Shown here: positions 57,454 through 64,000 of the stretch, piece by piece
How positions within the stretch are numbered: the first letter of the stretch is position 1
How the letters are laid out: each line of letters opens with the position of its first letter
Assembly: GCA_030149525.1 (NCBI GenBank)
Contig: JASBRJ010000363.1
Location: 1 to 64,000, forward strand
Length of the DNA stretch: 64,000 nucleotides
Source of the DNA: a bacterium
Lineage (GTDB): Bacteria; Vulcanimicrobiota; Xenobia; Xenobiales; JADMJV01
Direction of reading: 5' to 3'
Position numbers and translations under genes: made by a program
The notes under the pieces: model-generated
Database searches by the model: none
Told to the model about the DNA's origin: nothing
What the model saw: the letters and a program-made list of their open reading frames with translations, nothing else

Positions 57454-60400
57454 GTGCCAAAGTGCCGTTAGCCCCTATCGTTGAAGAGATCGCGAATCGG
57501 ATGGGGTTTTTTGACTTCGAACAAGAGGGGCCCAACGCACCTCTGGAAATTACAGCCGCAGCCGTTGCCGGTCTACGTTTCTTCGGAGAAAAATTGAAGC
57601 TCGACGACCTGGCCGAGCACCTTCCCGTGGAGTATGCCGAAGACGTCTCCTCGGTCATTTTTCCGCAAGTCATCAAGCTTTCAGAAGTTCCCAATTGGCG
57701 GCGCACGACACGGGAGTTCTTCAGAATCCTGTCGGAAGAAAATCCGCGAGCCCTGGGGCGGTGGGAACTCTCCAACTGGGACAAGCCTCGCACCCCTGAA
57801 AGCGGACTCGACGACCTACCTCTCTCCAAATCTTTCCTCGACCGTTCCTACAAGGGCGAGTTTATCGTCCGCGAAAAGAAGCCCATGGTCGCCGACTACA
57901 GGCGGAGTCGCCGCAATTATCTGGCCTCCGTGGATCAGGATGGAAGCGTTCCGGCCGTTCTCCTCATGGATGCCTCCTCGCAGATAGCGTCCCATCTCCT
58001 GGGGTTTAACGGCGCAGCCCTGCGCGGCGTGCTGGCTCACCCCGAGAGCTTCCAGAACCTAGACTACCGAATTCATGATGTCCCCGCAGAACAGGCGCTC
58101 AGAGCGAAGCTGCTCCGTTGGTCGCCTCCTGGAATTGAACATGTGGCCTGGTGCAACTCGGGGACCGAGTCGTGGGAGAAAGCGGTCCACCTGGCTCATT
58201 TGAAGTTTCCTGACAAAGGACCCAAGTGTGTCTGTTTCAAGGGAAGCTTCCATGGGCGCACCTTAATATCGCTCTTCTCTTCCTGGAATCCGGTCAAGCG
58301 CGAGCCGTTCCAACTCAAAGGCTACGAGACGCTTTGGGCGGAGTTTCCGGAAGACAAAGAACCTCATATTGAAAAGAGTGCCGATTCTGCATGGCTTGCC
58401 CACTGGGAAGGTGCCGGCAACGACGATTTTGCTCCCCCCGAGGTGGATGCTCAGGAGGACCCACTCCTGGCCGAAGAGGTGGCCTCGCTTATCGAGGTGA
58501 GGAATCATATTCTCACGGGGGAGGTCAGTTCTGTCTCGGTGGAGCCGCTCCAATGTGAGGGAGGAGACCGGTTCGCCACCAATCGATTCTTTCAAACCTT
58601 GAGAGTGATGACTCGGGCTATGGGAGTAGCACTCATTTTTGATGAGGTTCAAACCGGTTTCGGCTTGGGCGGATACGAACTGTGGAGTCAATCCTTCGAC
58701 CTGAAGACCAGCGAAGGAGAGCCTTTGGGGGCTGATTTCATCAACCTGGCCAAGAAATGCCAGGTGGGCGCGGTGCTCAGTTCCGTGGAGGACCCTTATC
58801 CCACGTCGGCCCACGCCGCATCTTTCTATCGCGGCTACGTCAATGCCAGCATGGTGGATGCGCCTCGGCTGAAGGAGTTGGGTGACAAGGTGAGAGAGCG
58901 GCTTTTCGAGCTAGCCGCCGAGTACGCCTACGTCACTCACCCAAGAGCCCAGGGACTGGCCTTCGCTTTTGATATGCCCGATCAAAAGCACGCACTCAAT
59001 TTCGTGGACCAACGGTTCTATCACGGTTTCATGGTCTACATCGCCGGAGAACGAACTCTTCGGTTCAGGATTCAGCACACCACCTCCGACCAGGACCTGG
59101 ATCATATTTTCACCGCGATCCACGAGTCTCTCAGACACATTCGAGCCAACGGGGTGGAGCAGTTGCCGCAAAAGTACGACTACGTTTGGCCCGACGTAGC
59201 CGCTCCTCCGCACCCTGTTCCCATGAGCGTTGGTGAGTTGAGAACGGTCAACTGGGACGTCCTGCTCAGGGCCTTCGGAGAGCTTTCCGGTCGACGTCGT
59301 CAGGAGATGTCGAAACTTCTGGAGCCCAAGCCACTGGAGCAGTATGAGGCTCACTACCGGGAACGGAAGTTCACCTGGCTTGAGTTCTTGCGATATCTGG
59401 CAGGTCGTCAATCGGTTCGCATTCGGCCTCTTCACGCCGGCAACTGGCAGAAGTATAAAGACTCCATCATGGAGCTCGAAGATATGGTCTACGAGCCGGG
59501 CCGCAGAGATTCAGAGGAGTTTTTGCAAGCAGCGGTCGAGGCCGACAAGAGTCTCTCCTTTGTCGCTTTTGAACGCGATAAACTCGTGGGGTTCTCTATC
59601 GCCGCGCCTCTGCGACAATTCCCTGACGTGAAAGGTCCCGATCAAGATCCGGAACTCAAGAGCGGGAACTATCTCTATTCCGCCGATGTCCTGGTTCACC
59701 CCGAGGCCCGGGGTCGTGGTATCGGGCTTCGGCTCAAAAGACGACAGGCTCAACGGGCTCAAGAGCTGGGCTTTTTAGGGATTCGAAGCCGCAATAAAGT
59801 CGGAATGAAAGGTTCCATGAAGAGGGTCAATCTATCTTTGGGCGGTGTGGAGATCGGCTATTTTCCTGGAGATTACTCAGACGGCTCCGATTGTCGGTAT
59901 CTGAACCTTCCCCTCAAGGATGAGGTTCGCCCGCAGTTGAGTTGGTCGTCTGCTATTGAGAATCCCACGGGAGGATTGCTTCCCAGGGATGCCTGGGCCG
60001 ACTGGGATTTGGCAGCCATCAACAAGAACAGTCTCTGCAACTGGTGGACGCCCAATATGACTCGATATGTTGAGTGGCTAAGAGCGCTCTCGCCTCTCGG
60101 CCATGTCTTTCTTGCTTCAGGGAGAGACGAGGCGGTGGACAAGTTGGTGAAGTGTCTCATCCACCATCGAAAAGGCGCCTCCAAGATGGTAAGCTTCGAG
60201 GGCTCTTTCTGGGGAGGCGTCACAGCCTGTGCCCGGTCCTTGTCCGATGAACGGTTCGGCAAGTATTTTGACTGGGCTCATGTGGCCTATCCCTTTCAAG
60301 AGGGCGATCCTTTTAAGGGCCTGGACGAGCCGCTGACCGACCGGGAGATTGATTCTCTGGATCAGTTGAGCGAACTTCTGGTGGAACCGGAGTCCATTCT

Positions 60401-60959
60401 GGGCATCGCCATCGAGCCCATTCAAGAGAAGACCGGGCGACGTGTTTCCATCCGGTTTCTCCAGGCGCTCAGAACCCTTTGCGACGACACCGGCATCCCG
60501 CTGGTTATGAACGAGTCGGCCAGTTGGGCCTACCGGGGAAGTCGAGAACTGTTCTATTGTCAGGCCACCGGCGTGAAGCCTGACCTGCTCACCGCTTTTG
60601 CCGGAGGGCAACTTGGCCATGTCTTTTGCAACGACAAATATTTTATCCCGAAACCCCTCACCCTGATCTCCACCTGGGACGGCGATGAACTCTCCGCTCT
60701 CAGATTTCGTGAGCAGATGCATGTTCTTCGCGCTCATCGAGACGATCCCAGGCTTTATGAACTGGATAAGATGATCGGGCCTCGAGGCGATACCTATCGA
60801 GGGAGTGGTCTTCTCTATTTCGACGGCGAAGATCTTCGCTGCTCCGAAGACCTCATCGGTGATGGACACATTTTCTGGCCTGCACTCAATCGTTTAGACG
60901 AGGCTTGGGACATTCTTGAGCAGCTTTTCAGCCCTCAACCCCAGCCTGCAGGCGTGTAA
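57450..60959 (+). CDS. Fused class III aminotransferase - GNAT acetyltransferase - pseudo-aminotransferase
   Basis: The 1169-residue protein starts at ATG 57450; TTG 57435 is in frame but its bases (TTGGAGG) act as the Shine-Dalgarno site for 57450. Domain 1 (~90-560) is a class III PLP aminotransferase: NSGTESWEKAVHLAH (~233), KGSFHGRTL, FDEVQTGFGLGG (~397), and the PLP lysine in FINLAKKCQVG (~434). The K-K-x-Q-V-G form resembles lysine 6- and GABA-type transaminases. Domain 2 (~655-830) is a GNAT fold with acetyl-CoA loop VHPEARGRGIGLRLKRRQ (~748). Domain 3 (~865-1165) is a second class III fold with LASGRDEAVDKL, SFEGSFWGGVTAC and PLVMNESASWAYRG. Its PLP aspartate is changed to Asn and the lysine loop reads PDLLTAFAGGQLG, so it is probably inactive. 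It resembles a fusion of Bacillus YodT and YodP. Confidence 0.82.
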   Translation: MSAKVPLAPIVEEIANRMGFFDFEQEGPNAPLEITAAAVAGLRFFGEKLKLDDLAEHLPVEYAEDVSSVIFPQVIKLSEVPNWRRTTREFFRILSEENPRALGRWELSNWDKPRTPESGLDDLPLSKSFLDRSYKGEFIVREKKPMVADYRRSRRNYLASVDQDGSVPAVLLMDASSQIASHLLGFNGAALRGVLAHPESFQNLDYRIHDVPAEQALRAKLLRWSPPGIEHVAWCNSGTESWEKAVHLAHLKFPDKGPKCVCFKGSFHGRTLISLFSSWNPVKREPFQLKGYETLWAEFPEDKEPHIEKSADSAWLAHWEGAGNDDFAPPEVDAQEDPLLAEEVASLIEVRNHILTGEVSSVSVEPLQCEGGDRFATNRFFQTLRVMTRAMGVALIFDEVQTGFGLGGYELWSQSFDLKTSEGEPLGADFINLAKKCQVGAVLSSVEDPYPTSAHAASFYRGYVNASMVDAPRLKELGDKVRERLFELAAEYAYVTHPRAQGLAFAFDMPDQKHALNFVDQRFYHGFMVYIAGERTLRFRIQHTTSDQDLDHIFTAIHESLRHIRANGVEQLPQKYDYVWPDVAAPPHPVPMSVGELRTVNWDVLLRAFGELSGRRRQEMSKLLEPKPLEQYEAHYRERKFTWLEFLRYLAGRQSVRIRPLHAGNWQKYKDSIMELEDMVYEPGRRDSEEFLQAAVEADKSLSFVAFERDKLVGFSIAAPLRQFPDVKGPDQDPELKSGNYLYSADVLVHPEARGRGIGLRLKRRQAQRAQELGFLGIRSRNKVGMKGSMKRVNLSLGGVEIGYFPGDYSDGSDCRYLNLPLKDEVRPQLSWSSAIENPTGGLLPRDAWADWDLAAINKNSLCNWWTPNMTRYVEWLRALSPLGHVFLASGRDEAVDKLVKCLIHHRKGASKMVSFEGSFWGGVTACARSLSDERFGKYFDWAHVAYPFQEGDPFKGLDEPLTDREIDSLDQLSELLVEPESILGIAIEPIQEKTGRRVSIRFLQALRTLCDDTGIPLVMNESASWAYRGSRELFYCQATGVKPDLLTAFAGGQLGHVFCNDKYFIPKPLTLISTWDGDELSALRFREQMHVLRAHRDDPRLYELDKMIGPRGDTYRGSGLLYFDGEDLRCSEDLIGDGHIFWPALNRLDEAWDILEQLFSPQPQPAGV

Positions 60960-60970
60960 AGGAGTCAAAG

Positions 60971-62470
60971 ATGATGACAAAGACCTCATTTCGAGGTGTC
61001 TATATAGATGGGAAATGGGAGGCGATAGACGCCCACGACGGCAGCTTCCATACGGAAAACCCCTTCTCCGGCGAGCAAGTCTTGGAGGTTCATCCTGCAG
61101 GTGTCTCTCATGTGGAAAGCGCCGTGGATGCCGCCCACGCCGCCTATCTCAAATGGCGTGCCCTCTCTCACCAGCAACGCGCCGAGTACCTGCTTCGTCT
61201 GAAAGAGGCTCTCAGTGAACGCAAGCAGGATCTCGCCCTGGCGATCACTTGTGAGATGGGTAAACTTTATTCAGAAGCTTTGGTGGAAGCGAGTGCCTGT
61301 GTGGGCAAAATCGACGTCACCCTGGGTGAGGCTGCAGATCGAGTGGCCGATGTGCATCCGGCCGGCCTCGAGGGTGGATTTTACACCTATCGGCCCCATG
61401 GTGTCATGGCGGTCATCGGACCCTACAATTTCCCCATCCATCTGGCCAACGGACACATCATCGCCGCGCTGATGATGGGGAACACGGTCGCCTTTAAACC
61501 GAGTTCCGTGACCCCTCTGGTGGCTCAGATCTACACGGAGTGTGTCGACAAGGCCGGTTTCCCTCCGGGAGTCTTCAACTTGCTCCCCATGACTCGTCAG
61601 GCCGGAGATCGCCTGGTGACCCATCCTCTGGTTCGCGGGATTCTGTTCACGGGCTCCTGGGCCGTAGGTCTACATTTCAAGCGATTGACCCTGGAAGACC
61701 CTCACAAGATATTGGCCCTGGAGATGGGCGGCAAGAACGCGGTTGTCGTGGCCGACGATGCCCACCTTGACCAGGTTGTGGCGGAGGTTGTCACGGGGGC
61801 TTTTCTTACCACCGGTCAACGTTGTACCGGCACTTCCAGAGTCATCTGCACTCCCAAATATATGGACCGACTCACGGAGAGGCTGGCCCTGGCGGCTGAA
61901 GCGCTCAAAAGCGGCGACCCCATGGCAGATGGAGTTTTTATGGGGCCGCTGGCTTCACGAAGCGCTCTTCGCACCTATCGCAGAGATGTGGAGGCAGCCG
62001 ATCAGGACGCCGATCTTGAGACGCTCGTTGGATTTCGGGAAGGAGAAGGCGTCTGCGGCGTGGGTGCCAGCCTCCATCGGGTGGTGAACTATCGACCCGA
62101 TCATCCTTACCTACGGGAAGAAGTCTTCGGCCCGGCGGTCACTATCGAAGGCGTTGCCGATCTTGATGAGGCGTTCCAGCGAGCCACCGAGACGGATTAC
62201 GGACTCTCCTTCTCCATTTTCTCCCAGTCGGAGGAGGTCTTCCGGAGGGCCATGATCGAGGTCCCGTCGGGGATCGTCAACTGGAACCGCGCTACCAACG
62301 GCGCCTCCGGTCGTCTACCGTTCGGCGGAGTCGGTAAATCGGGAAATCATCGACCCGCCGCCCTGTTCGCTCCCGAGTATTGTTCTTATCCTGTGGCTTC
62401 GCTCTCTAAGCCCTTCGGGGAATATAGTGAGAACCCCAGTCCCGGATTTCCCCAGGAGGTATGGAAATGA
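60971..62470 (+). CDS. Aldehyde dehydrogenase, succinylglutamate-semialdehyde dehydrogenase (AstD)-like
   Basis: The 499-residue NAD(P)-dependent aldehyde dehydrogenase has GVMAVIGPYNFPIHLANGHIIAALMMGNTVAFKPSS, FTGSWAVGLHFK, catalytic Glu in LALEMGGKNAVVV (~251) and Cys in GQRCTGTSR (~285), and the C-terminal GIVNWNRATNGASGRLPFGGVGKSGNHRPAALFAPEYC. The N-G-H-I-x-A-A-L and N-H-R-P-A-A segments are typical of AstD. In this operon it more likely oxidises an amino-acid-derived semialdehyde in lysine breakdown, for example succinate semialdehyde. The ATG is 11 bases after the fusion gene, with GGAG; the stop overlaps the CoA-transferase ATG (ATGA). Confidence 0.88.
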   Translation: MMTKTSFRGVYIDGKWEAIDAHDGSFHTENPFSGEQVLEVHPAGVSHVESAVDAAHAAYLKWRALSHQQRAEYLLRLKEALSERKQDLALAITCEMGKLYSEALVEASACVGKIDVTLGEAADRVADVHPAGLEGGFYTYRPHGVMAVIGPYNFPIHLANGHIIAALMMGNTVAFKPSSVTPLVAQIYTECVDKAGFPPGVFNLLPMTRQAGDRLVTHPLVRGILFTGSWAVGLHFKRLTLEDPHKILALEMGGKNAVVVADDAHLDQVVAEVVTGAFLTTGQRCTGTSRVICTPKYMDRLTERLALAAEALKSGDPMADGVFMGPLASRSALRTYRRDVEAADQDADLETLVGFREGEGVCGVGASLHRVVNYRPDHPYLREEVFGPAVTIEGVADLDEAFQRATETDYGLSFSIFSQSEEVFRRAMIEVPSGIVNWNRATNGASGRLPFGGVGKSGNHRPAALFAPEYCSYPVASLSKPFGEYSENPSPGFPQEVWK

Positions 62471-63861
62471 GTAAAGTTTATCAGTCGGCAAAAGACGCCC
62501 TGGCCGATGTCAAGGACGGTTCCCGAATCATGTTCGGTGGATTCGGTTTGTGCGGCATCCCTGAGAATATGATCGAGGAGTTGGCCCGCAAAGGAACCAA
62601 AGACATCACCGTCATTTCCAACAACTGTGGCAATGCCGGTCGAGGCCTGGCCAAGCTCCTCAAGACCCGCCAGGTGAGCAAAGCCTATTGCTCCTATGTG
62701 GGCGGGAATCCGGATCTGGAAGCTCAGATACTTTCCGGAGAGGTGAAGGTCGAACTCAATCCCCAGGGCACTCTCGTGGAGAGAATCCGAGCCAAAGGCA
62801 GTGGTCTGGGCGGTTTCCTCACTCCCACCGGCGTGGGAACCCCCATCGCAGAAGGCAAGCCCACCTTCGAGCAGGATGGACGAACCTTTATCCTAGAAAC
62901 GGCTCTGGGAGCCGATTATGCCATGATTCGTGCTCTCAAAGGTGATACCGAAGGGAACCTTATCTTTAACAAGTCGGCCAGAAACTTCTCTCCTCTCATG
63001 GCCATGGCCGCCGACTGCACTATCGCCGAGGTGGAGGAATTGGTGGAACCGGGTGAGATCGGCCCGGATGAGATCCATCTTCCCGGAATTTTTGTGCAGC
63101 GGATCTTTCAGGGGGCCAAGTTCGACAACCCCATCGAGAAACGAACCACTCGTTCCAACGAAAAACAGGAGTTGGGGGAGATCGGTCCCACCGACGGACC
63201 GCTGACTCGGCGACAGATCGCCTGGCGAGCTTCCAGAGAGTTACCGGACAACGGCTATGTCAACCTGGGTATCGGTGTCCCTACTCTGGTGGCCGATTAC
63301 CTGGAACCCGAGCGTGGAATTCGTCTCCATTCGGAGAACGGCGTTCTCGGTGTGGGGCCTTATCCCACCGATGAGCAGGTGGATTACTATCTGATCAACG
63401 CCGGCAAAGAGACCATAACGCTGAATCCGGGTGGGTCCACCTTTGATTCTTCCACCTCGTTTGCTATGATTCGCGGCGGTCACCTGGATTGGGCCATTCT
63501 TGGCGCGCTCCAAGTGAGCCAGAAGGGAGACCTGGCTAACTGGATGATTCCGGGTAAGAAGGTCAACGGAATGGGTGGAGCCATGGATCTTGCGGCAGGG
63601 GCTCGCAACACTATGATTCTGACCACTCATACCGACAAGAAGGGCAACCCAAAGTTGGTGGACGATTGTGAGTTCCCCCTCACAGCCCAAGGCACCGTCA
63701 ATCGGGTCATCACGGATCTTGCGGTGATTTCGATTGATGACGATGGCTTTAAGGTGGAAGAGATGATCGCCGGGATTACGCGGGACGAACTTCAGGCCAA
63801 GACAGGTGCCAAGCTCAGATTCTCCGAGAATCTCAAAGTGCTGGAAGTCCCGGCGGTTTAG
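62467..63861 (+). CDS. Fused 3-oxoacid (acetoacetate/butyrate-type) CoA-transferase, A and B subunits in one chain
   Basis: The 464-residue protein starts at ATG 62467 (seven bases after AGGAGG; ATG 62461 is too close). The A half (~1-225) has MFGGFGLCGIPENMIEEL and LTPTGVGTPIAEGK. The B half (~235-464) has NLGIGVPTLVADYL and the catalytic Glu289 in LHSENGVLGVGPYP, and MDLAAGARNTMILTTHTDKKG. This is the order of eukaryotic SCOT and of AtoD-AtoA. It moves CoA from succinyl-CoA or acetyl-CoA to an acyl acid. In the lysine route of this operon it would activate a 3-keto acid, as Bacillus YodR/YodS are thought to do. The ATG overlaps the ALDH stop. Confidence 0.9.
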   Translation: MSKVYQSAKDALADVKDGSRIMFGGFGLCGIPENMIEELARKGTKDITVISNNCGNAGRGLAKLLKTRQVSKAYCSYVGGNPDLEAQILSGEVKVELNPQGTLVERIRAKGSGLGGFLTPTGVGTPIAEGKPTFEQDGRTFILETALGADYAMIRALKGDTEGNLIFNKSARNFSPLMAMAADCTIAEVEELVEPGEIGPDEIHLPGIFVQRIFQGAKFDNPIEKRTTRSNEKQELGEIGPTDGPLTRRQIAWRASRELPDNGYVNLGIGVPTLVADYLEPERGIRLHSENGVLGVGPYPTDEQVDYYLINAGKETITLNPGGSTFDSSTSFAMIRGGHLDWAILGALQVSQKGDLANWMIPGKKVNGMGGAMDLAAGARNTMILTTHTDKKGNPKLVDDCEFPLTAQGTVNRVITDLAVISIDDDGFKVEEMIAGITRDELQAKTGAKLRFSENLKVLEVPAV

Positions 63862-63870
63862 GACTCACTC

Positions 63871-64000
63871 TTGAAAGAACTAAGACTAGAGCGAGGTCTC
63901 TCTGCAGCCCAAAGAGGCGAAGTCCACGGGGAAACTTTCGCCCGGGATATCCAAGAACTCTCGAACATTCGAAAGGACTTGATCCAGAAAGCCTGGGGAC
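63871..64000 (+). CDS. 5' end of a possible C45-type acyltransferase/amidohydrolase (partial)
   Basis: A TTG at 63871 opens a frame to the window edge (43 residues seen). The start KELRLERGLSAAQRGEVHGETFARDIQELS resembles the N-terminus of C45-family (penicillin acyltransferase-like) proteins, where a Gly-Ser-Pro...R-G-x-x-H-G-E segment precedes the autocatalytic Cys. That match is short and could mislead. The nine-base gap after the CoA-transferase stop suggests the same operon. If right, it could take the place of YodQ as the deacetylase for acetylated intermediates (inference). Confidence 0.35.
   Translation, partial: MKELRLERGLSAAQRGEVHGETFARDIQELSNIRKDLIQKAWG

Noticed and set aside
57413-57829. 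Minus-strand ORF over the start of the fusion gene
   Set aside because: No family similarity, and the plus strand has the domain and ribosome binding site evidence.
1-64000. Mobile elements or phage genes
   Set aside because: No transposase, integrase, terminase or inverted-repeat-bounded element was seen on either strand.

Overview
The window is about 64 kb of gene-dense bacterial chromosome, moderately GC-rich, with almost no empty DNA. Many gene pairs overlap by 1-4 bases (ATGA, GTGA, TTGA), TTG and GTG starts are common, and Shine-Dalgarno sites of the AGGAGG type are frequent. There is no insertion sequence, integrase, phage module or CRISPR array. A heptose-phosphate isomerase (gmhA), several lipoproteins, an AmiC-type amidase and type IV pilin-like proteins point to a diderm (Gram-negative type) cell. 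RqcH, a DUF5693 membrane protein, SPFH/SHOCT and kinesin-light-chain-type TPR proteins do not look like a classical proteobacterium. A deep-branching diderm phylum is my best guess, but the sequence alone does not settle it.

Layout. 1-1650: end of an unknown gene, a HAD phosphatase and a TetR regulator. 1642-5044 (minus): two pilins and an oversized GspK/PilX-like protein, divergent from a GyrI-like gene over an operator-like palindrome. 5551-8886 (minus): rqcH, a TlpA-like lipoprotein without redox cysteines and an anti-sigma-like membrane protein. 8964-14150: gmk, a membrane-anchored NHL protein and a peptide ABC transporter lacking its ATPases. 14218-19748: a cyclophilin lipoprotein abutting a compact type III polyketide cluster (PKS III, ICMT-like methyltransferase, ACP, fatty acyl-AMP ligase, FAD monooxygenase). 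This gene set resembles phenolic-lipid (srs-type) clusters and adds its own starter-activation pair. 19801-26474: an unknown protein, an NmrA-like protein, a coiled-coil protein, a FemAB-like acyltransferase, a glycosyltransferase and gmhA. 26567-32272: ilvE, aroB, aroQ, truB and a two-component pair. 32279-37806 (minus): sigma factor, MFS/spermidine-synthase/TPR fusion and GAF kinase. 38030-46897: amidotransferase, hisC, flavin reductase, a 1042-residue TPR protein and an ABC exporter. 46948-49499 (minus): amidase and diguanylate cyclase. 49541-49780: tRNA-Gly, tRNA-Cys and tRNA-Val. 49867-57348: membrane and envelope proteins, mostly poorly known (DUF697 with a histone-like tail, DUF5693, SPFH, a 3D-domain protein), plus ybaK.

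The most unusual region is 57401-64000. A 12-codon upstream ORF is coupled to a 1169-residue fusion of an active class III aminotransferase, a GNAT acetyltransferase and a second aminotransferase domain without its catalytic lysine. An AstD-like aldehyde dehydrogenase, a fused acetoacetate-type CoA-transferase and the start of a possible C45-type amidohydrolase follow in the same operon. The set of activities matches the acetylated beta-lysine route of lysine breakdown (the Bacillus yodPQRST genes), repackaged. The enzyme order and substrates are inference.
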